DNA of 33,118 nucleotides. Origin: Methanocorpusculum parvum (GTDB lineage: Archaea > Halobacteriota > Methanomicrobia > Methanomicrobiales > Methanocorpusculaceae). Shown here piece after piece: positions 1 to 8,226 of the stretch. Within the stretch, counting starts at the first letter, position 1; every line of letters starts with the position of its first letter. The notes below the pieces were generated by a model that had not been told where the DNA came from, did no database searches, and saw only the letters and a program-made list of their open reading frames with translations. The DNA is taken from positions 1 to 33,118 of the forward strand of contig SUTD01000012.1 in NCBI GenBank assembly GCA_015063085.1. Reading direction: 5' to 3'. Position numbers and translations under genes: made by a program.

Positions 1-115
1 AGTCCCCTGCCGAGATTCCGAGTTTTCCCCGGTCGTCAGGAGAAAAGAATGCATAGCCGCTTTCATTGCTGTATGCATGCTGAACGGTTAATGAGATTTT
101 TTTGGTATCGGTCAT
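1..115 (-). CDS. Cdc48/VAT-family AAA+ ATPase, N-terminal fragment (gene runs off the left edge)
   Basis: The first 38 codons of a gene that continues past base 1 are visible on the minus strand. The ATG is at 115, with a GTGAT ribosome-site core just upstream. The translation begins MTDTKKISLTVQHAYSNESG, followed by a segment ending in DRGKLGISAGD. This is the start of the double-psi-barrel N domain of archaeal Cdc48/VAT proteins, where an early LxVxxAY stretch and a LGISxGD stretch are characteristic. Family members are hexameric unfoldases that extract and unfold proteins, often for proteasomal degradation. The ATPase domains lie outside the window, so the assignment rests on the N domain only. 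PAN lies about 1.2 kb away on the same strand, with a transporter in between. Confidence 0.75.
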   Translation of the reverse strand, partial: MTDTKKISLTVQHAYSNESGYAFFSPDDRGKLGISAGD

Positions 116-160
116 ATTTCATCACGTAGGTTTTGTGTTTACTTTAGGTAAGATATCGAA

Positions 161-170
161 CTATTTAAAG
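161..170 (-). promoter_or_regulatory. TATA-like box for the Cdc48-type gene
   Basis: On the minus strand this reads CTTTAAATAG. Its centre is about 50 bases before the ATG at 115, which predicts a transcript start near 140 and a leader of about 25 bases containing the GTGAT motif. The rest of the divergent 116-405 interval is AT-rich. I see no convincing gene in it and no equally clear TATA box for the rightward gene. Confidence 0.45.
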
Positions 171-405
171 AAATTCCATACGGCAAACAAACAAACCCCA
201 TACGAAGAGTATTTATAGTCACACAACACGTCAAAAGTCGCAGCGCGCGGATGAGAATTACTCGAAATACCTCTGAGCATCGTATTTTGTCTTTGAAATA
301 AACCACATAATGATTTACATAAATTTTGAGATTTTGGACACCGGGACGAAAATGTTCGCGAATGAAAACATTATTCGTAGTCAAAATCCGACACTAGAAT
401 AACAA

Positions 406-1344
406 ATGAAACCATATCACATACTGTTTCCGCTTCTGGTATTTCTTGGCGGATGCAGTTTCGGACCCTCCTCTTCCGTCATCAAAATGGCATACGAAGC
501 AGGATTTGCCGCAAAAGATGTGGTAATGAGCCAATACTTCTTCGGCTGGATACTGATGGCAGTACTTGCCGGAGGATTATGTATCTCATCGGCAGCACGC
601 AAAAAACAATCCGCACCGCATCTTCCAAAATGGAAAAATATCGCAGGAATTGCTGCAGTCGGAGTAAGTCTTGCCCTGGTCAGCACATGCTACATATTTG
701 CTTTGCAGACCGTACCCGCACACATAGCAGTGATTCTCTTGTTCCAATACACCTGGATGGATATCGTAATTGAAGCAATCTACACAAGAAAGCTTCCAAA
801 GATATCAATTATGACATCTCTGGTGATTCTAACGGCCGGAACACTGCTCGCAGCAGGCGTCGGAGCTGGAGCAGAACACCTTGATCCGGCAGGAGTTCTT
901 CTTGGACTTGGCTCTGCATTCTTCTATGCGATATACATCTTCCTCCTTGGAAAAGTTGAGGTAAACGTCCACCCGATTACAAGAAGCTTTGTGATTCTCT
1001 CATTCGCACTGGTGTTCCTGATCTGCATCCTATCCCCTGCATACTTTGTCTCAGGAGTTTTGGAGGAGGGAATCTGGAAGTACGGAATACTTATTGGAAT
1101 CTTAGGATGTGCGATTCCGTCATTCTTCTTCGCGATTGGAACCCCGAAAATATCAACAGGAGCTGCAACGATTCTCAGCTCATCAGAACTTCCGGCAGGA
1201 ATTATCTGTTCCGTGATAATCCTCGCAGAAGCAGTGTCGCCTCTTCAGTGGGTTGGAGTTGTAATGCTCTTCTTTGGAATTGCATACCCGTACATTGCCG
1301 AATGGGTGATGTCGAAAAAAGAACGGAGAGAAATCTCCGGATAA
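406..1344 (+). CDS. DMT-superfamily (EamA-type) membrane transporter
   Basis: A 312-residue, very hydrophobic protein with about ten predicted membrane segments arranged as two EamA repeats. The first helix pair is LLVFLGGCSFGPSSSVIK. The second repeat begins around AGVLLGLGSAFFYAIYIFLL. The length and the ten-helix layout fit drug/metabolite transporters, which export or exchange small metabolites, amino acids or nucleotides. The substrate cannot be read from sequence. A short basic tail (KKERREISG) lies in the cytoplasm. The gene is convergent with pan and ends 4 bases from it, so a T-run at 1345-1350 may serve as terminator. I see no strong ribosome site before the ATG. Confidence 0.85.
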   Translation: MKPYHILFPLLVFLGGCSFGPSSSVIKMAYEAGFAAKDVVMSQYFFGWILMAVLAGGLCISSAARKKQSAPHLPKWKNIAGIAAVGVSLALVSTCYIFALQTVPAHIAVILLFQYTWMDIVIEAIYTRKLPKISIMTSLVILTAGTLLAAGVGAGAEHLDPAGVLLGLGSAFFYAIYIFLLGKVEVNVHPITRSFVILSFALVFLICILSPAYFVSGVLEEGIWKYGILIGILGCAIPSFFFAIGTPKISTGAATILSSSELPAGIICSVIILAEAVSPLQWVGVVMLFFGIAYPYIAEWVMSKKERREISG

Positions 1345-1348
1345 TTTT

Positions 1349-2620
1349 TTAGAGATACATTCCAGGCGGAAGCTCTCTTGCTTCTGGCTGCTCTCTTCCG
1401 CGTTTTACTGCAGATAATGCCTCAGTGAAATCCTTTGCCCGCACCGTACTGCGGTTGTGACGGATAGCCTGCATACCTGCCTCAACCGTTACTGCCATCA
1501 ACTCAGCACCGTTGAATCCTTCGGTCTCTTCTGCCAGAAGACCAAGGTCAACATCCTTTGCCAGATGCATCTTCTTCGTGTGGATGGAGAGAATTGTCTT
1601 CCGCTCTTCCTTTGTCGGAAGCGGGAACTCAATAATTCTGTCAAAGCGTCCCGGACGGAGCAGTGCTTTGTCAAGCACATCAAGACGGTTTGTTGCAGCA
1701 ATAATTTTCACATTGCCGCGGGCATTGAACCCGTCAAGCTCTGCTAAAAGCTGCATCAGCGTACGGCTTACCTCATGGTCACCGGCAGAGTAGGCATCGA
1801 CAGAGCGGGAAGAACCGATAGCATCAATCTCGTCAATGAAGATAATTGCAGGCGCTCTCTCGCGGGCAAGAGAGAAGAGCTCGCGGACAAGGCGGGCACC
1901 CTCACCAATATACTTCTGAACAAGTTCTGATGCCACAACGCGGATAAAGACCGCCTGCGTTTCATGAGCGGCTGCCTTTGCCAGAAGCGTCTTGCCGGTT
2001 CCCGGAGGACCATAGAGGAGAACACCCTTCGGCGGTTCAATTCCGGTTTTCTCAAAGAGCTGAGGCTTTAAAATCGGCAGTTCGATTGCTTCACGGAGCA
2101 GATTTATCTGCGTCTTAAGGCCGCCAATGTCAGAGTAGACGACATCCGGAGCTTCTTCGACCTCCATAGTGGAGACAGCAGCATCGTACTTCCTTGGAAG
2201 AACTTCCAGCAGGACAAATGACTGCGGATGCAAAGCACACTGAGCTCCCGGAATCACCAGACTCCGGTCAACATTCTCGGCAACGTTGGATAAGAACTGC
2301 GGGCCGGTCGTGCTGCGGACCACAACACGCCCGTCATCGAGCAGCATCTCAACAGAACCCATAACCAGCGGAGGGGTTTTCATCTGCTGGATTTCATTCT
2401 TATATTTCCGAGCCTCCCGGCGGAACTGATCGCGTTCAGACTCGACAGATACCATCTGAAGCCTGAGCTGGCGAACCGTCTCGCGGAGTTCATAATTCCG
2501 GTTTTCCAGCGAAATGTTGGTTTTTCTGAGTTTCGCCAGTTCCTCGGAGGAAATGAGAGGTTCAATCGGGATATTCTTCGGACTAAAAACATCCCCGGTA
2601 TTTTCGGCAGAATCAGTCAT
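1349..2620 (-). CDS. pan: Proteasome-activating nucleotidase (PAN)
   Basis: A 423-residue AAA+ ATPase. Residues about 22-80 are heptad-rich (SSEELAKLRKTNISLEN onwards), matching the N-terminal coiled coil. Residues about 85-145 fit the OB-ring domain. The AAA module has Walker A GPPGTGKT at 204-211, Walker B IIFIDE at 259-264, a sensor-1 Asn at 311 and arginine fingers in LLRPGRFDR (about 321-329). The C-terminus is MYL, a hydrophobic-Tyr-X (HbYX) motif, which in PAN docks into the 20S proteasome and opens its gate. PAN hexamers unfold substrates and feed them to the 20S core. The length equals that of characterised archaeal PANs. No proteasome subunit gene is in the window. It is divergent from the HAD gene. 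Confidence 0.97.
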   Translation of the reverse strand: MTDSAENTGDVFSPKNIPIEPLISSEELAKLRKTNISLENRNYELRETVRQLRLQMVSVESERDQFRREARKYKNEIQQMKTPPLVMGSVEMLLDDGRVVVRSTTGPQFLSNVAENVDRSLVIPGAQCALHPQSFVLLEVLPRKYDAAVSTMEVEEAPDVVYSDIGGLKTQINLLREAIELPILKPQLFEKTGIEPPKGVLLYGPPGTGKTLLAKAAAHETQAVFIRVVASELVQKYIGEGARLVRELFSLARERAPAIIFIDEIDAIGSSRSVDAYSAGDHEVSRTLMQLLAELDGFNARGNVKIIAATNRLDVLDKALLRPGRFDRIIEFPLPTKEERKTILSIHTKKMHLAKDVDLGLLAEETEGFNGAELMAVTVEAGMQAIRHNRSTVRAKDFTEALSAVKRGREQPEARELPPGMYL

Positions 2621-2653
2621 ATGATCGTCTGATAATTCGTATTTGGCATAGAA

Positions 2654-2663
2654 GATAAAAGCA
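2654..2663 (-). promoter_or_regulatory. TATA-like box for pan
   Basis: The minus strand reads GCTTTTATCT about 38 bases upstream of the pan ATG at 2620. This is a plausible archaeal TATA position giving a short leader. Confidence 0.4.
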
Positions 2664-2719
2664 TTTTCGAAATGGTATCCGTACCAATTAATAGCTCTCC
2701 AAACAAAGAGTATGTATCT

Positions 2720-3523
2720 ATGTCTCTTGCGGTAGTGTTTGACAGTGCCGGCACTCTGATGAAAACCGTCCGGGTGGTTTTCTCTCCGAAGACCAATACG
2801 ATATCTTACGGAGAAGAGACAACGTCCCTGGTTTTTGAGGATGCAGACCGCATGTTAGTGCTTCTGCAGGCAGGAAGTGCGGAGATTTTTTCAAGCAGCG
2901 AAGATATGCTGCTTTCCCGCTGGATTGAGGAAAAATCACTGTCCTATGCGGTTTCCTGCGGACGGTTTTCTCATGCGGATGCAGAGCGGATTCTGCAAAA
3001 CGACAAAGAAGCACGGCTTTCCCATCTGCAGAAAACGGCGTTTGCCTGCCGGGCTGAAGCGGAGAAAGAGAGCAGTGCTTTTGCGATGAATACAGGACTT
3101 ATTCTAAATCTTCGAAAAAACACTGTCGAGTTCATGGTTGCTGCCGCGGGATATCCTTTCTCCGGAGTAAAGGAAGTACTGTCTGCACTAAAGAATATGG
3201 GGGCTGAAGTATTCGTTGCCTCGGGAGACAGGCAGGAAAAGCTTGAGGCAGCAGCAGAGTATCTGGGAATTCCAAAAGACAATGTGTTTGGAGCTGCAAC
3301 CCCGGAGAGAAAAGCGGAAATCGTCTCCGACCTGCAGGAGAAATTCGACTCAGTAATAATGGTAGGAGACGGAATTAATGACATCTCCGCATTCCACAAA
3401 GCGGACTATGCAGTACTCACCGTACAGCAGAGAGGAAGAAGGCCGGATATTTTGTTCAAGGCAGCAGATTTAGTGATTGAGGATATCAGAGAAGTAATTT
3501 CGATTGCGGAGAGGTTTGTATGA
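2720..3523 (+). CDS. HAD-superfamily phosphatase related to P-type ATPase catalytic domains
   Basis: A 267-residue soluble protein when started at the ATG at 2720. An in-frame ATG at 2672 would add 16 residues without domain character and leaves no room for a promoter, while an AATTAATAG box near 2690 fits a leaderless start at 2720. Motif I is DSAGT (Asp8 nucleophile). The usual second Asp is Ala, as in the DxAGT of phosphonatases, and unlike DKTGT of ion pumps. Motif II is SGDR (about 168-171). Motif III is Lys198 in ATPERKAEIV. Motif IV is GDGIND (216-221). Motifs III and IV are those of P-type ATPases, so this is a stand-alone 'soluble P-type ATPase-like' phosphohydrolase with no membrane segments. 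The substrate is unknown. It overlaps the NERD gene by four bases (ATGA). Confidence 0.82.
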   Translation: MSLAVVFDSAGTLMKTVRVVFSPKTNTISYGEETTSLVFEDADRMLVLLQAGSAEIFSSSEDMLLSRWIEEKSLSYAVSCGRFSHADAERILQNDKEARLSHLQKTAFACRAEAEKESSAFAMNTGLILNLRKNTVEFMVAAAGYPFSGVKEVLSALKNMGAEVFVASGDRQEKLEAAAEYLGIPKDNVFGAATPERKAEIVSDLQEKFDSVIMVGDGINDISAFHKADYAVLTVQQRGRRPDILFKAADLVIEDIREVISIAERFV

Positions 3524-4137
3524 CAGAGGACCCGAACCTTCCAAAACTTCGCGGAAAAGAGGAGGAGGCACGGCTGCGCAGGGTACTTCTGCAGTGCCAT
3601 GAATCTGCCGGCGGTTTATCCTATGTTTCACCCACAGCAGTGTACTTCCCGACAGAAAACGGAGTAACCGAGGCTGATGCGGTTTTTATCCACGAATCAG
3701 GCGTATATGTGTTCGAATGCAAGCATATGACAGGAGAGGTCAGCGGCAAACTCCGCGACCGGATGTGGACAAAAACCGGAGACGGAAGAGTGCTGTCCTT
3801 CCCGAATCCGGTTCTGCAGAACAGACGCCATGCAGACGCGGCAGCAGTCTTCTTCGGGGTTAAACGGGAGGAGTGTTTCTCCTGCGTGGTGTTCAATGAC
3901 GCATGCGACATCTCAAGAGTTGAAAAAGGCGGGGAGCGTATCTGGAAGACCGGTGAAGTACAAGCAGAGCTCTTCCCCTATCTTTTGAAGAAGAGATTCT
4001 CCAAGGAGGAAACTGAACGTCTGATGAGAAAAGCAGAGAAAGCAGCATCTTCAGCAGACAAATATGCTGAGGCACACGCAGCCGGGATTCGCGATGCAAA
4101 ACAGCGGAAAAAAGCTGAGAAGAAGAAAGGAAGATAA
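3520..4137 (+). CDS. NERD-domain (nuclease-related) protein
   Basis: A 205-residue protein whose first ~130 residues match the NERD fold. It has the N-terminal GKEEE (12-16), an acidic residue in TEADAVFI (Asp53), then VFECKHM with Glu66 and Lys68, which is the ExK part of a restriction-endonuclease-like active site. A conserved Trp-containing strand follows (RMWTK). The last ~40 residues are Lys/Glu/Ala-rich and end in a basic tail (KQRKKAEKKKGR) that could bind nucleic acid. NERD domains are predicted nucleases, often in proteins of unknown role. Here translation is coupled to the HAD phosphatase through a 4-base overlap, so the two probably act together. The substrate is not known. Confidence 0.82.
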   Translation: MTEDPNLPKLRGKEEEARLRRVLLQCHESAGGLSYVSPTAVYFPTENGVTEADAVFIHESGVYVFECKHMTGEVSGKLRDRMWTKTGDGRVLSFPNPVLQNRRHADAAAVFFGVKREECFSCVVFNDACDISRVEKGGERIWKTGEVQAELFPYLLKKRFSKEETERLMRKAEKAASSADKYAEAHAAGIRDAKQRKKAEKKKGR

Positions 4138-4197
4138 GGATTTTCTGCGGTACGAAAATACTTAATAGCGTAAAGAAGATACTCTCTACTATTCTTC

Positions 4198-4224
4198 CTG
4201 CAGGCTCAAATACAGCGCCTGCAG
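4198..4224. repeat. Perfect inverted repeat in the leader of the small membrane protein gene
   Basis: CTGCAGGC at 4198-4205 and GCCTGCAG at 4217-4224 are perfectly complementary over 8 bp with an 11-base loop. They lie between an AATACTTAATAG box near 4157-4168 and the GGAGG ribosome site at 4231-4235. An RNA hairpin or a protein operator are both possible. Confidence 0.55.
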
Positions 4225-4243
4225 AAAACAGGAGGAAACAGCA

Positions 4244-4582
4244 GTGTTGGAACCGGGACTTTTCGAACTGATAGAGATAGGATTCTTCGAAGGCTTTTGG
4301 AACTGGAGCAATCCGATTTTAACGCTCCTGATATATCTTTGCGTCATCCTTGGTGCAGCCGTTCAGTACATCCTGCTCAAAAAATGTCAGAAACCGGTTT
4401 TTCGATGGGCAGTAATCGGATTATGTGCAGCAGGCATTCTGATAAGTGAATCTGCTCTGATTTTTATCACCGGATGGGATAGATTAGGCATTCATTTCCT
4501 GTATGGTTTTACTCTCTGCATTCTGCTTGGTGCTGTTCTTATGACAGGAATCCTCCAGGTAAAAAAGAAGATGCAGAAGTGA
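4244..4582 (+). CDS. Small three-helix membrane protein, unknown function
   Basis: A 112-residue protein starting at GTG, with GGAGG at 4231-4235 (8-base spacer) supporting that start. Three hydrophobic segments are visible at about 24-45 (ILTLLIYLCVILGAAVQYIL), 54-75 and 83-106, followed by the basic end QVKKKMQK. The N-terminus is acidic and aromatic (FELIEIGFFEGFWNW). I do not recognise a family. It stands alone, with its own promoter-like region and the inverted repeat in its leader. It is convergent with the DHPS-like gene. The 100 bases between them hold no gene I can support. Confidence 0.65.
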   Translation: MLEPGLFELIEIGFFEGFWNWSNPILTLLIYLCVILGAAVQYILLKKCQKPVFRWAVIGLCAAGILISESALIFITGWDRLGIHFLYGFTLCILLGAVLMTGILQVKKKMQK

Positions 4583-4683
4583 AATGCACGAAGAAAAATG
4601 CGGCATGCTGCATACCTTCTGCAGAATCTATCGGCAGATAAAACCTGAATCTCAAACGAGCGGGGGTGAGGAAAATCCGAAGA

Positions 4684-6111
4684 TTAGAACGCCCCGTCCT
4701 GCTCGAAACTTCTGCCGAACCGGATTGCAAGCTCAGCTTTGTACAGCTCGCGGCCAAGATATGCGGCATGATCTAAGAGAGACACGCCGCCGTCAGAAAG
4801 AATTGCCGCAAAGACCTCTTCTGCAGTTCTTCCCCGGACAGCATGACCGCGGCGAACGGCAACAATTTTATCCCCTTCGATACCGATTCTAAAGCTTCCC
4901 ATAGGATCATAGGTGAGATTTTCCAGAACTCCTTCCACATCCGTCACTGACTCATACGAAGGGGAGGGCTCTTTTCTCCGGCGTTTTTCTTTTATGACAA
5001 ACAGATCAACTCCGGCGTCCTTTGGATACGGGCGGCCTCTTGAAAGCTGCATCTGTGAAACTGCTCTTCGCATTTCTGAAACTGCCCCGGCGGTTTTGTC
5101 CGAATGCTCGGAGACCAGAACCGCACAGCATCCGCACTCGGCAGCCGATGCGGCAAGCAGAGCACAGATTCCCGGGCTGTCGGCATCAATCAGCTCAACA
5201 ACATTTACACAGCCCATCACCTTTGGAGCGCCGAAATCGGCCAAAAATCCTGCAAGAGACTCAATCATGCCGGATAACGGCGGCTGTAAAAGCGGGTCGG
5301 CAAAAATCTTCGTGAGCCCCAAATCCTTTGCCGTCTGCACAGAATCAGCGAGAGAAACATCATCGCGCGGGATAATAACTGCGGCCGCGCCGGATGCTTT
5401 TACCGCATCGGCCAAGAGCGGGAGCGTTTTTGCCGTAAGCGAGAAGATGATGTCTGCCCGAAACAGTGCGGCTTTGATTAATTCCGGAGACAGAGTATCA
5501 ACAGAAAGCACACAGTCGAGGTCTTCCAGTTCGGAAAAACAGCGGATGACATCACCCTCTGCTGCATCAAATCCAAAACCCAAATCAATGCCGTCTGCGC
5601 CTGCTGCCAGAGCACGCTCTGCCGTTTCCCGAAGCGAAGAACAGCGATGCGCATCCATGATTTCACAGAGGACTTTAATGCGGGAATTTTTTCCGAACTT
5701 CACTTTGCGGATTTCAAAATCTGATTCTGCATCCTCCTCCATTGTGACAAGACGTTTCTCTGCGGCAATCCGGCGTTCTTCATCTAAGAGAACATCAGCC
5801 GGTTCTTCTGCAGAAAGCGTGCCGTTCAAAATACGCGGAACGGCAAGCCGCATATCTGCTGCGTGACGGGTTCCCCGGAAAACCGGAATCCCTGACGCGG
5901 AAGAGACAGCGGAGAAATCTGCAGTACACATGCCGGAGACAACTGCGGCATCACACGGATGTGATTCGAGAAGAGATTGCAAACGCTCAGGCGTTAAGAA
6001 TGAAGCAATTTCCCCGGATACAACAATTTCGTAGGTAAAGTCCGATACACCTAAGAGAGATGCAGAAAGAGAAGCCTCAGTCTGTCGTCCCGTGGGGAAA
6101 AGCACATGCAT
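4684..6111 (-). CDS. Archaeal dihydropteroate-synthase-related protein
   Basis: A 475-residue protein when started at the ATG at 6111 (MHVLFPTGRQTEAS). A further upstream start at 6186 would add 25 basic residues and run over a TATA-like GCATAAATC box, so I prefer the shorter form. The N-terminal ~130 residues form a separate domain. The centre carries the TIM-barrel pattern of dihydropteroate synthases: an IKVLCEIMDAH strand, then AAGADGIDLGFGF, LDCVLSVDTLSPE and AAVIIPRDD. A C-terminal ~100-residue domain follows (YDPMGSFRIGIEGDKIVAV). This three-part layout matches the archaeal DHPS-related family found in methanogens without bacterial FolP, suspected to act in pterin (methanopterin) synthesis. 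The exact reaction is not established. It is divergent from the phosphorylase gene. Confidence 0.8.
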   Translation of the reverse strand: MHVLFPTGRQTEASLSASLLGVSDFTYEIVVSGEIASFLTPERLQSLLESHPCDAAVVSGMCTADFSAVSSASGIPVFRGTRHAADMRLAVPRILNGTLSAEEPADVLLDEERRIAAEKRLVTMEEDAESDFEIRKVKFGKNSRIKVLCEIMDAHRCSSLRETAERALAAGADGIDLGFGFDAAEGDVIRCFSELEDLDCVLSVDTLSPELIKAALFRADIIFSLTAKTLPLLADAVKASGAAAVIIPRDDVSLADSVQTAKDLGLTKIFADPLLQPPLSGMIESLAGFLADFGAPKVMGCVNVVELIDADSPGICALLAASAAECGCCAVLVSEHSDKTAGAVSEMRRAVSQMQLSRGRPYPKDAGVDLFVIKEKRRRKEPSPSYESVTDVEGVLENLTYDPMGSFRIGIEGDKIVAVRRGHAVRGRTAEEVFAAILSDGGVSLLDHAAYLGRELYKAELAIRFGRSFEQDGAF

Positions 6112-6201
6112 AGTATAGTAATTGACGTCTCCAGTGGATTTATGCTTTTTCCTGAGACATGGAGGCTTAGCCCTTTTCACAATCATTTAGGAGATTCGTT
6201 C

Positions 6202-6211
6202 ATATTAATAT
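6202..6211 (+). promoter_or_regulatory. TATA-like box for the phosphorylase-dadD operon
   Basis: ATATTAATAT sits about 31 bases before the ATG at 6238. This spacing predicts a leaderless or nearly leaderless mRNA and supports 6238 as the start. Confidence 0.5.
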
Positions 6212-6237
6212 CCAAAAGACCAATACATTATAGCATC

Positions 6238-6909
6238 ATGCTCGGAATAATTGGAGGTACAGCCCTCCTTCAGGCTGAGCTTCCCCCGCTCGAACGAAAA
6301 CTTATCCCCACCCCGTACGGAACCGTTGAAGTGTACCGGGGAACGATTGTTGTCATCAAACGGCATCAGTTCAACACCCCTCCCGCACAGATAAACCACC
6401 GGGCTCACCTTGCCGCATGCAAAATCCTCGGCGTTGACCGGCTGATATCCATTGGTTCTACCGGCAGTATGAAAGCAGAACTTCCTCCGGGAAGTCTTGT
6501 TGTTGCCTCCGGATACTTCTCTCCCTGGAACATCCCGACCTTCCATGAGCACGACATCTTCCATGTCCCGCCGGGCGTTGACGAAGAGCTTTCTGCAGGC
6601 CTCATGGAACTTGCCCCGGAAGCAAAACGCGGAGTCTACTTCCAGGCAAGAGGGCCGCGGTTTGAAACCGCAGCAGAAATCGCCCACTTCGCAGAACATG
6701 CTGATGTCGTCGGCATGACCGCAGCATCCGAACTCACACTCGCAAACGAGCTTGACATTCGCTGTGCAGCCCTTTGCACAGTGGATAACTATGCAAACGG
6801 AATCGGCGGAGAAGGAGCTCCGGACTACGAAGAAATTATCAGAATCGCCAAACAGAACGGAGAAAAAGTAACATCACTCATAACCGCAATCGTGGAGAAA
6901 TTCGCATGA
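6238..6909 (+). CDS. MTAP/PNP-family nucleoside phosphorylase, probably 5'-methylthioinosine phosphorylase
   Basis: A 223-residue protein starting MLGIIGGTALL, the phosphate-binding start of the family. Further family signatures are RHQFNTPPAQINHRAHLAA, LISIGSTGSM and VVGMTAASELTLANEL. Near the C-terminus is VDNYANG (182-188). An Asn here is typical of enzymes using 6-oxopurines, whereas adenine-specific MTAPs have Asp. The sequence therefore favours methylthioinosine (or deoxyinosine) over methylthioadenosine. This fits the next gene, a deaminase that would supply inosine-type substrates. The predicted reaction is nucleoside + phosphate to hypoxanthine + 5-modified ribose 1-phosphate. It is shorter than typical MTAPs (about 250-285 residues). 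The ATG of dadD overlaps its stop by four bases. Confidence 0.85.
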   Translation: MLGIIGGTALLQAELPPLERKLIPTPYGTVEVYRGTIVVIKRHQFNTPPAQINHRAHLAACKILGVDRLISIGSTGSMKAELPPGSLVVASGYFSPWNIPTFHEHDIFHVPPGVDEELSAGLMELAPEAKRGVYFQARGPRFETAAEIAHFAEHADVVGMTAASELTLANELDIRCAALCTVDNYANGIGGEGAPDYEEIIRIAKQNGEKVTSLITAIVEKFA

Positions 6910-8216
6910 CCGAAGAAATCGACATCTACAAACAGCAAGTCCCAATCCTCATCAGAAACGCCCGTGTCAATGGAAAAATCCAGGAAATCTATCTCGACGG
7001 CACCGGAAAAATCGGCGCTGTTGCAGAAAAAATCACCGACCATGACGCAGAACTCGTAATTGATGCAAACAGAGCAACTGCGCTTCCTGCCATGTGCAAC
7101 ATGCACACCCACGCGGCAATGGAGCTCCTTCGCGGATATGCTGACGACATGCAGCTTTTCCCCTGGCTCTCCACCAAAATCTGGCCGACGGAAGCACACT
7201 TAACCGAGTCTGACATCTATGCAGGAGTAAAACTCGCCTGCCTCGAGATGATTCGAACCGGAACCACCGCATTCAACGACATGTACTTCATGATGGAAGC
7301 AGCAGCAGATGCAGTTGAGGAGTCCGGAATCCGCGCCTGCCTCTCCTACTGTATGATTGACGGCGGAGACGAAGAAAAACTCGAATCAGAAAAGCAGGCA
7401 ATGCAGAAAACGGTTTCAAACCTCAAAGCCAGAAACAACGGAAGAATCCTCCCCGGAGTCTCCCCCCATGCAGTATATACCGTCTCCGAAGAAGGACTTC
7501 GCTGGTGTGCCGAGTATGCCAAAGCAGAAAATGTCCCGCTCCATATCCATGTCTCCGAAACCGAACAGGAAGTAACTGACTGTATCGAAGCTCACGGCAT
7601 GAGACCGCCTGCATGGCTCGACCAGTGCGGCGTGCTCTCGCCATCCTGTATTGCCGCCCACTCCTGCTGGCTTGATGCAGATGATATCGCGCTCTACGCA
7701 AAGCGCGGAGTAACCGCCGTTCACAACCCGGTATCCAACATGAAGCTTGCAGGAAACCGCGCGCTCCCGTATCCGGAGATGAAAGCAGCAGGCGTCAACG
7801 TTGCTCTGGGAACTGACGGAGCATCCTCGAACAACGACCTCGACATGTTTTCCGAGATGAAAACCGCAGCCGTCCTCCAGAAATTCTTCTGGAACGACCC
7901 GACCATTCTTCCGGCATCCGAGGCTTTACAGATTGCATCCAAAAACGGATTTGCAGCACTCGGCATCAATGCCGGAGTGATTGCCCCAGGATACCTCGCA
8001 GACATTGTCCTTGTTGGAAGAAATCCAATGAACGTCCCGTGCTTCAACGCTGATTCCAATGCAGTCTATGCAACAAACGGTCTTGCGGTTGAGACGACCA
8101 TCTGTAACGGAGCAATTCTGATGTACGAAGGAGTAATCCCGGGTGCGGAAGAGATTATGGAAGAGGCAGAAAAGGCAGCCTTTGCTCTGGCAGCACGCGC
8201 AGAAGCGGCAAACTAA
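6906..8216 (+). CDS. dadD: 5'-deoxyadenosine / methylthioadenosine / S-adenosylhomocysteine deaminase
   Basis: A 436-residue amidohydrolase. The metal site is complete: NMHTH (His67, His69), HIHVSETE (His213/215, Glu218), AHSCWLD (His252) and LGTDGASSNNDLDMFSE (Asp304). These last two signatures mark the MTA/SAH deaminase branch. In methanogens DadD deaminates 5'-deoxyadenosine (a radical SAM by-product), SAH and MTA to the inosine forms. It is translationally coupled to the preceding phosphorylase, giving a two-step salvage route. Radical SAM enzymes in this window (CofG, and the protein at 22982) would generate deoxyadenosine. A run of eight T residues follows the stop. The substrate range is inferred from the family. 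Confidence 0.9.
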   Translation: MTEEIDIYKQQVPILIRNARVNGKIQEIYLDGTGKIGAVAEKITDHDAELVIDANRATALPAMCNMHTHAAMELLRGYADDMQLFPWLSTKIWPTEAHLTESDIYAGVKLACLEMIRTGTTAFNDMYFMMEAAADAVEESGIRACLSYCMIDGGDEEKLESEKQAMQKTVSNLKARNNGRILPGVSPHAVYTVSEEGLRWCAEYAKAENVPLHIHVSETEQEVTDCIEAHGMRPPAWLDQCGVLSPSCIAAHSCWLDADDIALYAKRGVTAVHNPVSNMKLAGNRALPYPEMKAAGVNVALGTDGASSNNDLDMFSEMKTAAVLQKFFWNDPTILPASEALQIASKNGFAALGINAGVIAPGYLADIVLVGRNPMNVPCFNADSNAVYATNGLAVETTICNGAILMYEGVIPGAEEIMEEAEKAAFALAARAEAAN

Positions 8217-8226
8217 TCCTCAATAC

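Noticed and set aside
139-384. 81-residue open frame on the minus strand upstream of the Cdc48-type gene
   Set aside because: It covers the best TATA box for that gene, has a low-complexity, unrecognisable translation and no ribosome site. Most likely chance in an AT-rich promoter region.
4913-5866. Long 317-codon open frame opposite the DHPS-like gene
   Set aside because: The product is Ser/Ala/Arg-rich without domain features. It is the mirror frame of a gene with clear TIM-barrel signatures.
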